In this document: in pieces, positions 37,730-48,109 of the stretch
Numbering within the stretch: the first letter of the stretch is position 1
How the letters are laid out: each line of letters begins with the position of its first letter
From: Ailanthus altissimus
Lineage: Eukaryota > Streptophyta > Magnoliopsida > Sapindales > Simaroubaceae
Assembly (NCBI GenBank): GCA_946807835.1
Contig: OX327699.1
Span: 2,411,001 to 2,475,000, forward strand
DNA length: 64,000 bases
Direction of reading: 5' to 3'
Translations under genes and position numbers: made by a program
The notes under the pieces: model-generated
Seen by the model: only the letters and a program-made list of their open reading frames with translations
Database searches by the model: none
Told to the model about the DNA's origin: nothing

Positions 37730-39000
37730 AAAAAATGGGATGCAAAATGAAGAAATCAAAGATTTTGGCCTAGTATCGCAACGCTTGAGACAGAGAGTAC
37801 AGCGTACGACGCCTAACGTTTAACACCACAGTGCTTGAACAGAAGAACAAGACCCATTTTCTATGTCTGAGCACTGTGGCGACCACCAACCAGCGCTGCG
37901 ATGCCCAAAGCAAAAAGTTAAGCGCGCGATACCCATGTGACTAAAGACCTTGACTTTTTTTAAGTCATTATATGACTTGAACTTGAAACTTCAAACCTCT
38001 AATATTATGAAGACCTATAAAAAGACCAATTTTCACAACCAAAGAGAGAGAGAGAGAGCAACATATAAGAGTCAAAAGTAAACATAAAAAACTTTAAAAA
38101 AAAGATCAAAGCAAAGAATTGAAGATTGACGGAGCAAAGATAGTGCAACAAGCAAAAGAGAGAAAGAAGTGATTCAGGGCATCAACCTTATTTAATTCCT
38201 TTATTTTCTCTTATTTTATGTCTTTGATCATTATGTCTTTCATTATTTACTTTAGAACTCTTAAATTCATTATGAGCTAAATTTTCTTGATCTCGGATTA
38301 GACTTTTGAACTCAATATGTAGTTGGATATTATTATTTCTCTTAGTTTATGAACTTAATAAATTAGATTAATTCATTCTATCTTGTGTTTAATGCTTCTT
38401 TATATCTGACCAATATAATGATTGTTCAAGGAACCACAATGATCTTGACAAAGGAATTTATGTGTTTAGCATGTGAAAGTTTAATACATGATTGTAAGAT
38501 AATAACTATAAGTTCTATGTAGGATAAACATATACGTAGATGACATGTATGGTATTATTAGACCCGTTTTTAATGAAGTTCATACTATTCTAATTACCAT
38601 AGGCATGTAAGTAATTGTTAGGACAAAACATACTTATTTAACCATCGATAGAGGTTTTTAATAATATTTGTGTTCTAGTCAATAATTTGTTATTGAATGA
38701 TTAATTAAGAGATTAATAGGCTCAATGAAATATTGGGAGATAAGTTGAAACCCTAGATTCCTTTTATATTGGTGAATTTAAACTCTTGTTTGCTTATTAA
38801 TTAAGATTAGTTTTACTTTCTTAAATTTAAATTAATTAGAGAACGTTTATATTTAGATTTTGTTTGAATAAAAGTTAAGTAAGATTAATTTTAGTACTTG
38901 ATTAAATGAATTGGATTAAATAAGTCTATGTGGAAACAAACTAGACTTAAATTCTATATTACTTGATACGATAGCGTACATTTGTGTTTAGTTAGAAATT
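37730..39000 (+). mobile_element. Non-autonomous LTR-element-like fragment B
   Basis: GC-rich boxes (tatcgcaacgctt, accagcgctgcgatgcc, 37770-37910), gacctataaaaagacc (38010), an agagagagagagagcaacat tract, a non-coding body, and a 3' segment ctatgtggaaacaaactagac...attacttgatacgatagcgt (38925-38975). Same design as fragment A, with independent sequence drift. Confidence 0.45.
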
Positions 39001-39008
39001 GTACTTCA

Positions 39009-39610
39009 AGACGTACTACTTATATAACAATCTCCATTGAGATGATTTTAGAGCTCCCCCTCTATATATACACTTAAGATTCAAATAATTTTTATCCGAA
39101 CTTAAGGGTCAACCTGGTCTATATTTTCCATCCCACTATTATTGAGGGACCAACATTTTACATGGCAATCTCTATTGAGTTAAAGACAAAGGATTTTCAG
39201 AGTTCACTTGACCCATATTACCCATCTACTACTCTTGAGAGACATACTACTTACGTAGTAATCTCCATTGGGACAATTTTGGGACCCATATGCCACCCAT
39301 ATATCCAAAATCTAGTCAATTTTTATCTAATATGAGATGTAATATTCTCACTCACCCAATTACATAATGCCATTTTCACTTCTGGTCAAACTCAAGGACC
39401 AACTTGGTATATATTTGCCATCCTCACTATTATTGAGGGACCTACATCTTACATGAAAATCTCTATTCAAACTCAAGACACAAAATTTTTATGTCCCACT
39501 TGGTTTGTATTATCCATCTCTACTACGCTTGGAGGGACCCATTACTCACGTAGCAATATCTATTAAGATAATTTTAAGAACCCACATGCAAATAAGAATT
39601 ATAGTTTGCT
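39009..39610. repeat. ~290-bp degenerate tandem repeat
   Basis: Blocks containing tattattgaggga, tacatggcaatctctatt and cttacgtagtaatctcca recur at 39108/39390 and 39009/39240/39535, giving about 2.3 diverged units. Confidence 0.6.
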
Positions 39611-40559
39611 TGATACCATTTGTCATTGGTCAGACGCTTACTATTGACTCAAAAAACTAGCATGTGAGATAATACTGTATACTTACTTATATATACCTTA
39701 GATTCACGATAAAAATCCCACATTGATTAAGTGAAAGATATCCACCCATTGGTAAGTCTATGTGTACGGGGTTATATTTGTAATTTGTATCATAAAAAAG
39801 ATTATTTAATGTTAAGGTATTTTATATTTGAAAGACATCTTGCTCTAGTCTAATATTTATCTTTATTTATATATTATTTATGATAAATGAAATTGTTCAA
39901 AGAATAAAATATGTTTATAAATTTTTAAAAAATTAAATAGAGAACACTTGGAAAAGAAATAATCGTTGGACGAAAAAAACATATGCAAATGCTCTTGTGA
40001 TTACACCCGAAAAGGCAATTATTTAATTCAATATCTCAAAATAGTTATTAAATTATATACATAATTCACTCAACTATAATTGTATAGATATCCTAAAAAA
40101 GGGTGAGTAATAACCATAATGCCTTTTAATAATATTCCAAATAAATTTTTTGAAATGACTACAATAGCCTTTTTTTTAATTCGTATTTTGTCTTACTCCT
40201 TTGTATTCTTCTAAATTAAAAAGAATTCTCCTTTTTTGGCACAAATAAAGTGAGCTTTTCCATATAAGGAATAACTAGTTTGTTATTTTCAAAGGATGGT
40301 GTCTAAGAGTGTACAGCGTGGGCTGAGTGCTAATGGATATTGACTCATGTAGTCCAAGCATTTTTTTTTTGTTTAAGCATTTGTTTGCTTATGTCTAAAA
40401 AGCGGTCATGTTTTAGTTGTTTTTTTTTTATATTAATGTGTTAGGCATTGTTACTATAATTATGTTGCTCTTATCGTTTTATAATTTGGATTATTACTCA
40501 ATGTTAAATGTCTTGTATGAGACCATATTAATTATACATTTCTCTAAAAATTGGTGCAT

Positions 40560-40925
40560 TATAAGATTGTATTATGGCAAAGACTTCACTTGGTGTTGTC
40601 TTGTAAGAGTATTATATAATTTTGACAGTATAAAACTATACAAGACTAGTATACGACTATTTGAAATAAAGTCTTGTAGAAAAACAGATTAAGTGCAAAA
40701 AAAATGTTCACATTATAAGACTCTTATAAGACTATACAAGATTATTCAAAATGAAGTCTTGTAAATAAAAATGACAGCACAAGACCATAAAAGATTATAC
40801 AAGACTATATGAATGAAGTTTTGTAAAAACAAAAAGAATCAATGCACTAATAAATTGATAGTACAACATATTACAAGACTATACAAGACAATATTTAATG
40901 AAAAATTGTACAAATTGAAATAAAA
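40560..40925. repeat. Hairpin repeat block, third locus
   Basis: Units starting gacagtataaaac (40624), gacagcacaagacc (40773) and gatagtacaac (40857), each with acaagac opposed to agtcttgt or agttttgt. It is the same family as the blocks at 600-970 and 2128-2350. Confidence 0.6.
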
Positions 40926-41738
40926 TTATAAACAAATGGTGTGCAACTTAATCAATTAATAACATTAACATCTATAGTCTAATACTGAAGACCTATTAGG
41001 TTACAAATAAATGAACAACAGTTGCAAATTGCATATATATATATAACATATTTACATTTACATTTTCAAAATCATCCTCATACTTTTTTCTTTCTTTCTT
41101 GTTTCATTTTTTCTTCAGCCCTCAACAAAAAAATCATGAAATAATCTAATAACAAAACGCCTTTGATGATATATGACATTCGCTTGTATGCATTGGGTGC
41201 AAACGTCATGGCCATTGACCAATGTCTCCAAGTAATGGAACACAAACACACCACAATTTAATCATGTGACCAAGAAAAATTCTAACATTGAAAACCTATA
41301 TTCCTCTTTTCTAATATTGAAGTACATTATATATTCTGTGGAACAAACATGCCTCAGTAGTAGCTTATGCACCAACTATTCAGAAAATTATACTTCATCC
41401 ACATCTAGAAAATGCCTGAAACAATATTTCCTAAATAATTCTAACTATGACTCCAAGTGTTATTTGATATGTGATAATGGTTTTAATAATGAAAGATTAA
41501 AGACCTTCGCTTCCAATTCCATTTTTTGCGTCTTATTATTTAAAGACTTCTTTTGGTTCTTTCTTGAATTTTTTTTGGCTATTCTCTTAAAAGACATGTT
41601 TCTTTAGGTGTTGAATGTCAAATGACCTACCACATAAAACATCAGTTGAATTATTAAATATGATTATTATTTTTAAAAAAAGGAAAGTAAAATTTCACCA
41701 CCCATATATTAAACCCAACCATTTGTGCAACTTCTAAA
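40926..41738. other. Intergenic DNA left of the young copia element
   Basis: No supported gene. A 113-codon frame at 41266 has no recognisable domain and a composition expected from AT-rich DNA. The last five bases (ctaaa, 41734..41738) are the target duplication of the copia insertion. Confidence 0.35.
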
Positions 41739-42162
41739 TGTTGGGAAATTGAGGGATGATGCAGGGTCGCAGCTAAAGCGAAATTGAGAAAAATAATGAA
41801 AATAAAAATAAGACAAAGACAAGTTTACGTGGTTCGGCTTTTAGCCTACGTCCACGGGCGAAGACAGAAGAATCTCTTACTATTAGAAATGGAGAATACA
41901 AGTATTGTAGTGTTTTAGCCTTACAACCCAAAACCCCAATACACCCAATTCTCTCAAATTACTCAAAAACTCTCTCAAAGCTTTAGAAACTCTCTCTAAA
42001 TTACAATGGAAAATACATTGCTAAACTCTCCCTTTTATAGGGAGAATTGAGCAAGTGGACAGCCATTTCTTGGCTGTCCATCATTGCAAATTTGCTGGCA
42101 CCGTGTGCCAGCAAATTTGCAAATGCAAATCTGCAGCTGGCACACGGTGCCAGCTGCTGACA
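41739..42162 (-). repeat. 3' LTR of the young copia element
   Basis: Starts tgttgggaaattgaggg and ends gctgctgaca on the plus strand, so it has TG...CA ends. It matches 46301..46724 except for one g/a difference (caatggaaaa here, caatgaaaaa in the other). Confidence 0.95.
42056..42156. repeat. Cluster of palindromes in the LTR U3
   Basis: Three consecutive perfect inverted repeats: tggacagcca/tggctgtcca (10-bp arms, 42056..42080), ttgcaaatttgctggcac with its complement (18-bp arms, 3-nt spacer, 42084..42122), and cagctggcac/gtgccagctg (10-bp arms, 42134..42156). A fourth short one (tctccct/agggaga, about 42027-42045) brackets the TATA box. The same set is present in the other LTR. Confidence 0.9.
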
Positions 42163-42178
42163 ATTCTCCCACTTGGAG
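42163..42178 (-). other. Polypurine tract
   Basis: On the minus strand ccaagtgggagaat directly precedes the 3' LTR, the expected plus-strand priming site. Confidence 0.7.
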
Positions 42179-42325
42179 AGTTGATTGAAAATCAATCAAG
42201 TCTCCACATCATTCTTTCTTCTTCGCCAAAGCCATGTTGCCTACGTGTCTGCTAGGCCATGCAAGGATCTGCACCATACAAATTTGTTGGTATTGGTGGG
42301 CTTGGTCAACACATCTGCTAGGTTA

Positions 42326-45300
42326 TCATCTGTATGAATTTTTTTTCATATCCACACTTCCATCTTCTACCACTTCACGAACAAAGTGATATTGAACACC
42401 TATGTGCTTCGTTCTTGAATGAAAAGCTGGATTCCTTGCAATGTGCAAGGCACTCTGACTGTCACAAAACAATTCAACTTTTTCTTGCTTGTGCCCGAGC
42501 TCCTCCAGTAATCTTTGTATCCAAATTGCTTCCTTGCAAGCTTGTGTAGCTGCCATGTATTCTGCTTCTGTAGTAGATAATGCCACAACAGTTTGCAGTT
42601 TCGAAACCCAGCTTACAGCTCCTTCTGCAAGTTTAAACACATAGCCAGTAGTAGATTTTCTTTTATCAAGATCTCCTGCAAAATCTGAATCCACATAGCC
42701 CTTAACAATAAAATCTGATCCTCCGTAACATAAAGCAACATCTGAGGTACCCTTAATGTATCTAAGGATCCTCCTGACACAACCCCAATGCTCTCTACCA
42801 GGATTCGCCATGTATCTACTAACTGCTCCCACTGCTTGTGCAATGTCTGGTCTGGTACAAATCATAGCGAACATTAAACTTCCCACTGCTGATGCATACG
42901 GTACTCGAGACATCTCATTCCTCTCTGCTTCTTTGCCAGGACACATCTTAGAGGATAACTTGAAATTAACAGGGAGTGGGGTACTAATTGGCTTACAATC
43001 TTGCATGTTGAAGCGCCACAAGATTTTCTTTAAGTAGTTCTTCTGAGAAAGCCAAATCTTCCTGTTATTTCTGTCTCGGTGAATTTGCATCCCTAGAATC
43101 TTGTTTGCTGGTCCCAAGTCCTTCATATCAAATTCCCTAGCCAACTGTGCCTTTAATTCTTGGACTCGATCTTTGTTGGGGCCTGCCACCAACATGTCAT
43201 CCACGTACAACAGTAAAATAATGAAATCATTATCATCTTCAAACCTTTTGTAGTATGTACAATGGTCTGAACTAAGTCTGTTGTATCCAAGGCTGATGAT
43301 ATAGGAATCAAATCTCTTGTACCAACACCTCGGCGCCTGTTTGAGACCGTACAGAGATTTGTTCAACCTGCAAACCAAGTTCTCTTTTCCTTCTTCTTTA
43401 AAACCTTCTGGTTGGAGCATATAAATTTCTTCTTCAAGTTCTCCATGAAGAAAAGCTGTCTTCACATCTAGCTGTTCTAGATGTAAGTCAAATGTAGCAC
43501 ACATTGCCAAGACTATTCTGACTGTCGTGAGTCGAACCACAGGGGAAAATATCTCATTAAAGTCAATACCTTCTTTCTGAGCATAACCTTTCACCACCAA
43601 TCTCGCACGATACCGCTCTACTTGGTCATTGCCATCCCGTTTGATCTTGTAGACCCATTTGTTTCCAATGGCTTTTCTTCCACGTGGCAGTGCAACCAGC
43701 TCCCATGTTTTGTTCTTATGCAAAGCTTCAATCTCTTCTTGCATTGCTGTCATCCATAGAGAAACTTCTTGACTTTTAGAAGCCTCCTGGAAAGTTGTTG
43801 GCTCTCCATCCTCTGTTAGAAGGCAGTATGCAACATGAGCCTCCATGACATACTCCGAGTGCCACGCTGGTGGTCGTCTCTCACGAGTTGATCGACGATC
43901 ATCTGTAGCCTCAGACTCTGCTGGTTCTTGTTCTTCGTGCCCTGGTGCTGCTTCAGGAGAATCTGAATCTTCTTGTACTTGATTATTTTCCATTTGTACC
44001 ATTGTAGTATCTGGATTTTCCTTCACTGTGCTATCATCTTTATCATTCCTTTGCAGTTTATCTTCTGCAAATATCACATCTCTGCTGATGACGACCTTGT
44101 GGGTAGTGGGATCCCACAGGCGATACCCCTTGACTCCATCAGCATATCCCAAGAAAAGGCATTTTCTGGATTTTGGATCCAGCTTCGTTGTTTCTTGGGG
44201 ATTATACATCACGTACACAGGACTTCCAAATGTATGAAGGTGAGAATAATCAACTGGTTTTCCAGTCCACATCTCCATCGGTGTCTTCAACTCGATTGCT
44301 GTTGATGGTGACCGATTTACCACATAACAGGCGGTTTTGACTGCTTCTGCCCAAAATGTCTTGGCTAAACCTGCAGTTCTCAACATAGCTCTTGTTCTCT
44401 CCAACAAGGTTCTGTTCATCCGCTCTGCTACTCCATTCTGCTGAGGCGTGTAAGCTGTGCTGAATTGCCGCTTGATGCCTTCTTGTTGACAGAATGCAAT
44501 AAAATCCTCACCAGTATATTCTCCTCCATTATCTGTCCTTAAACACTTGATCTTCTTTTCTGATTCAAGTTCTACACGCGCTCTGAATATTTTGAAAGCT
44601 TCAAACACATATGACTTCTTCTTGATTGGATACACCCAACATCTCCTGGAGTAATCATCTATGAATGACACAAAATATCTCGCTCCTCCTAAGGACATCA
44701 TCGGTGCTTGCCAAACATCAGAGTGGATCAATTCTAGAATTTCTTTACTTCTAGAACTGGATGTGCTGAACTTTAATCTGTGCTGCTTACTTGTGACACA
44801 GTGCTCACAGAAAGGTAAATGAACCGATTTGAGCCCAGGAAGTAAATTTTGATCAGAGAGAATCTTCAAACCTCGTTCTGACATATGGCCCAGTTTGCGA
44901 TGCCACATTATCGTTGACTCTTCTGCTGAACTAGTTGATGCAACAGATGCATCTCCTTCCTGCAGTGTTTCTCCATTAAGCATGTACAAATTTGCAGCAA
45001 CCTTTTCTGCCTTCATTACTACAAGCACGCCTTTGAGAATTTTCATTATCCCATTTTCAATTTGGGTCTTACACCCAGTGTTATCTAATTGTCCTAATGA
45101 CAAAAGATTCTTCTTGAGGCCTTTCACATGTCGCACCTCCTGGATAATACGAACAGTACCATCGTACATCTTCATCTTGATGGATCCTACTCCAGCAATT
45201 TCTAAAGCATGATCGTCCCCCATATATACAGATCCTCCAGAGATAGGTTCATATTGATGGAACCATTCTCTTTTAGAGGTCATGTGCCATGTAGCTCCAG

Positions 45301-46171
45301 AATCCATGAGCCATACATCAGAGAACCGTTTTCTGCTTTCAACAACTGTTGCTGCCTCGCTGTATAAAATTTCACCATCATCTGAGGTGCTTGCAATATT
45401 CCCTTGCGGTTTGTCCTCTACACTTTTCTTCAATCCCCAACAATCCTTCTTCAGATGGCCTTTCTTGCCACAATGGTAGCACTTGACGTTCTTCTTACTT
45501 CTGGATTTTGGTCTACCATGATTTTGACTCCCACTGGGGCCACGTTCTGTTGATCTACCTCTCATCATTGTCAAAGCTTCTGCTTGCTGCGAACATTCCT
45601 GTTTGTCTTCTTTATTTTTCCGTCTTCGTTCTTCTCCCAGTACAGCAGCTGTAACATCATCGAAGACTAAGAAGTCCGATAGGATATTATTCGTCAAGTT
45701 GATGATGAGTTGATCATACGAATCTGGTAGGCTTTGAAGTAGAATCTCTGCACGTTCACCTGCCTCTATTTTATGCCCCAAGGAAGTGAGTTGGGAAAAT
45801 AGAGTATTTAATGTGTTGATGTGCTCCGTCACTGAAGTGGATTCTGTCATTCGAAGAGTGTACAATCTCCTTTTTAAGAAGATCTTGTTGTGTAGAGATT
45901 TAGCCTCATACAATTTAATGAGAGTATCCCAGATCTCTTTTGCTGTCTTCTTTTCCGCTACACTAGATAGCACGTTATCAGCAAGTGCTAGATGCAGATC
46001 AGCAACTGCATTACCGTCAATCTCATTCCACTTGATATCATCAGTGATACCAGCGGGCCTTTCATCAATCGCTTCTAAGCACTTATTTTTTCTTAAAATC
46101 GCCTTTATTTTCATTTTCCACAATGTAAAATTACCTCCATTGAACTTCTCAACTTCGTACTTTGCCGCCAT
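42326..46171 (-). CDS. Ty1/copia gag-pol polyprotein, 1281 aa, truncated at the C-terminus
   Basis: Single frame beginning MAAKYEVEKFNGGNF, about 115 bp inside the 5' LTR primer site. Domains in order: UBN2-type gag (1-200), CCHC knuckle CYHCGKKGHLKKDC (about 231), aspartic protease WLMDSGATWHM (about 290), pre-integrase MWHRKLGHM with a zinc-binding FCEHC, integrase core HSDVW (483), TDNGGEY (546) and PQQNGVAERMNRT, reverse transcriptase with LLYVDDMLV (989), and RNase H from VDSDFAGD (about 1160). The frame ends DMKKNSYR because the T run at 42339..42346 (A8 on the coding strand) is one base longer than the frame needs. In the shifted frame the usual family ending (TDDNLADVLTKP) follows at once. 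About 30 C-terminal residues are lost; everything catalytic is present. Confidence 0.95.
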   Translation of the reverse strand: MAAKYEVEKFNGGNFTLWKMKIKAILRKNKCLEAIDERPAGITDDIKWNEIDGNAVADLHLALADNVLSSVAEKKTAKEIWDTLIKLYEAKSLHNKIFLKRRLYTLRMTESTSVTEHINTLNTLFSQLTSLGHKIEAGERAEILLQSLPDSYDQLIINLTNNILSDFLVFDDVTAAVLGEERRRKNKEDKQECSQQAEALTMMRGRSTERGPSGSQNHGRPKSRSKKNVKCYHCGKKGHLKKDCWGLKKSVEDKPQGNIASTSDDGEILYSEAATVVESRKRFSDVWLMDSGATWHMTSKREWFHQYEPISGGSVYMGDDHALEIAGVGSIKMKMYDGTVRIIQEVRHVKGLKKNLLSLGQLDNTGCKTQIENGIMKILKGVLVVMKAEKVAANLYMLNGETLQEGDASVASTSSAEESTIMWHRKLGHMSERGLKILSDQNLLPGLKSVHLPFCEHCVTSKQHRLKFSTSSSRSKEILELIHSDVWQAPMMSLGGARYFVSFIDDYSRRCWVYPIKKKSYVFEAFKIFRARVELESEKKIKCLRTDNGGEYTGEDFIAFCQQEGIKRQFSTAYTPQQNGVAERMNRTLLERTRAMLRTAGLAKTFWAEAVKTACYVVNRSPSTAIELKTPMEMWTGKPVDYSHLHTFGSPVYVMYNPQETTKLDPKSRKCLFLGYADGVKGYRLWDPTTHKVVISRDVIFAEDKLQRNDKDDSTVKENPDTTMVQMENNQVQEDSDSPEAAPGHEEQEPAESEATDDRRSTRERRPPAWHSEYVMEAHVAYCLLTEDGEPTTFQEASKSQEVSLWMTAMQEEIEALHKNKTWELVALPRGRKAIGNKWVYKIKRDGNDQVERYRARLVVKGYAQKEGIDFNEIFSPVVRLTTVRIVLAMCATFDLHLEQLDVKTAFLHGELEEEIYMLQPEGFKEEGKENLVCRLNKSLYGLKQAPRCWYKRFDSYIISLGYNRLSSDHCTYYKRFEDDNDFIILLLYVDDMLVAGPNKDRVQELKAQLAREFDMKDLGPANKILGMQIHRDRNNRKIWLSQKNYLKKILWRFNMQDCKPISTPLPVNFKLSSKMCPGKEAERNEMSRVPYASAVGSLMFAMICTRPDIAQAVGAVSRYMANPGREHWGCVRRILRYIKGTSDVALCYGGSDFIVKGYVDSDFAGDLDKRKSTTGYVFKLAEGAVSWVSKLQTVVALSTTEAEYMAATQACKEAIWIQRLLEELGHKQEKVELFCDSQSALHIARNPAFHSRTKHIGVQYHFVREVVEDGSVDMKKNSYR

Positions 46172-46286
46172 TACTTTTCACCACGAACTACTTCTGCTAG
46201 GATCGGCTCCCACTGTTTCACGTGAATAGTAACCGTACGTATAAACAGTAACTGTATACGTGAATAGTGACCTCCTTCAACCAGAA

Positions 46287-46298
46287 GCTCTGATACCA
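46287..46298 (-). other. Primer binding site (initiator Met tRNA)
   Basis: On the minus strand tggtatcagagc lies two bases inside the 5' LTR, identical to the site of the degenerate element at 22782. Confidence 0.95.
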
Positions 46299-46300
46299 CT

Positions 46301-46724
46301 TGTTGGGAAATTGAGGGATGATGCAGGGTCGCAGCTAAAGCGAAATTGAGAAAAATAATGAAAATAAAAATAAGACAAAGACAAGTTTACGTGGTTCGGC
46401 TTTTAGCCTACGTCCACGGGCGAAGACAGAAGAATCTCTTACTATTAGAAATGGAGAATACAAGTATTGTAGTGTTTTAGCCTTACAACCCAAAACCCCA
46501 ATACACCCAATTCTCTCAAATTACTCAAAAACTCTCTCAAAGCTTTAGAAACTCTCTCTAAATTACAATGAAAAATACATTGCTAAACTCTCCCTTTTAT
46601 AGGGAGAATTGAGCAAGTGGACAGCCATTTCTTGGCTGTCCATCATTGCAAATTTGCTGGCACCGTGTGCCAGCAAATTTGCAAATGCAAATCTGCAGCT
46701 GGCACACGGTGCCAGCTGCTGACA
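46301..46724 (-). repeat. 5' LTR of the young copia element
   Basis: Identical to the 3' LTR except for one base. On the minus strand U3 is short, roughly 120 bp from 46724 to the TATA box, and is almost entirely palindromic. R and U5 would fill the remaining ~290 bp. Confidence 0.95.
46592..46603 (-). promoter_or_regulatory. LTR promoter TATA box
   Basis: Minus-strand ccctataaaaggg, bracketed by the inverted repeat tctccct/agggaga. It would drive transcription of the copia element from about 25-30 bp further along the minus strand. Confidence 0.7.
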
Positions 46725-46729
46725 CTAAA

Positions 46730-48109
46730 TACATAATTTGTCAAAGAATTTTAATTCTGACAATTTAATCGAGAAGAGAAAAGTGATAATAATTTCCTTT
46801 GAACGTAAATAGTAAGATGTATGTACTTAAAAGAGTCCAATAATAAAAAATATTAAAAGTTCACATAATGGCCATTTGCCAATACGAAATTCAACATAAT
46901 GAAAGCATCAACAAATCCTTTTAAGGTATAGAGGATGACAAAAGCACATGGGTTCTTTGATATTTCTGTATGTAGTGGTATGGTCAAAATCCGGAATGTG
47001 CAGATTATATGTTAAATGAGAATGCTTATTTAAAAGAGTACCATAGAATATCAAATGCCAATGGTTGATAGATCCATAGAATATCATCTATGGATAGTTT
47101 AAGAGTGGTTTCTTTCATTAGGGATGTTGGCGATAAATTTTCTGCCCATCAATAAACCAGGTATATAGTTCAGATCAATTGTCTTGGCCAGTTCTTAAAT
47201 TTGTCAAACTTTCAAAGAAAACCATCTAGAGAGGACAACAATGTATATTATTATTTGAAAAAAGATGGAAAATAGCTTGTTTCATCGACAAATCGATTAA
47301 AAATTTTAAACTCCAGTTGGTTTCTACTGCTGGCAGGAGAAGATCCAGATCAGACTACCATTCTGGGTCTAAAGAAAAAATCCATTATCAAGTTTGGCAA
47401 AGGCCATAAATCCAGAGCATCCTACCATTCTGTTCATGTATTCTAAGCACACATCTTCATATGCATAAAATTAATCATATAGAAAGAAAGATTTAAAGAG
47501 AAATAACAATACTCAAAGTAACGTTAGACTACACAGATACATAACAAGGAAAGCATGGGATAAAAGTTGTTGCATATTAACACATTAACGTCATTCAAAA
47601 TTACCCTGATCATATCTGTGAGATGAGTTAAACTTGAGAGAGACCAAGAAGAGTAACACTTACCAGGTTAGACTTGAGAGAGAGACCTGCTGTAAGTTGA
47701 AGATGAGACCGAGAGAGGCGAGGCAGAGCTTGACGATGAAGATGAAAGAGAAACCGAGTGAGATGGTAGAGAGGCGAGGTAGACAGATTCCCAAATCAAA
47801 TTTTGATTTAGGTGGTATAAATGCATTGGGAGGAAACTCTATGGGTAAACTTTACTTTCAAATCTTTATTTAGAGTTACGAATTAGGAGGAATTTTTTTA
47901 TAGGCATAAAAAAATGTTTTTTTTATAATTTTTTTATTGTAACGGTGTAAATTTCATTATTTTTTAATTTATCTTTTTACTTATTTTTTTTTAGTTATAA
48001 AGTATATATATATATTGTATAATTTTGGGGTTTTGTTGGCATATATGATGCGCTCCTTATACTGAAAGGTGAGTCACTTAGCAGTTGGTACTTGGGAAGC
48101 AAAAACCAG
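46730..48109. other. Region upstream of the uL18-like gene
   Basis: No supported gene. A TA-rich stretch (agtatatatatatattg, 48001-48018) about 95 bp before the start codon could serve as a TATA region. A frame at 47634..47873 is repetitive (gagagacc, gagaggcgaggcag) and unlikely to be coding. Confidence 0.35.

Larger units (their letters stand above)
41739..46724 (-). mobile_element. Nearly intact young Ty1/copia retrotransposon
   Basis: Complete element of 4986 bp read on the minus strand, flanked by the 5-bp target duplication ctaaa (41734..41738 and 46725..46729). It has two 424-bp LTRs, a primer site and a purine-rich tract next to the 3' LTR, and one gag-pol frame. By eye the LTRs differ at one position, implying a very recent insertion. 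The frame ends early because of a homopolymer length change, so activity is uncertain. Confidence 0.97.

Noticed and set aside
41266..41607. 113-codon plus-strand frame
   Set aside because: No domain, rich in Asn, Ser and Phe as expected from AT-rich DNA, and no gene context. I also tried the minus strand as a transposase relic without convincing motifs.
42334..46229. Plus-strand reading frames of 65-147 codons across the copia element
   Set aside because: They are antisense shadows of the long minus-strand gag-pol frame and show no domains of their own.
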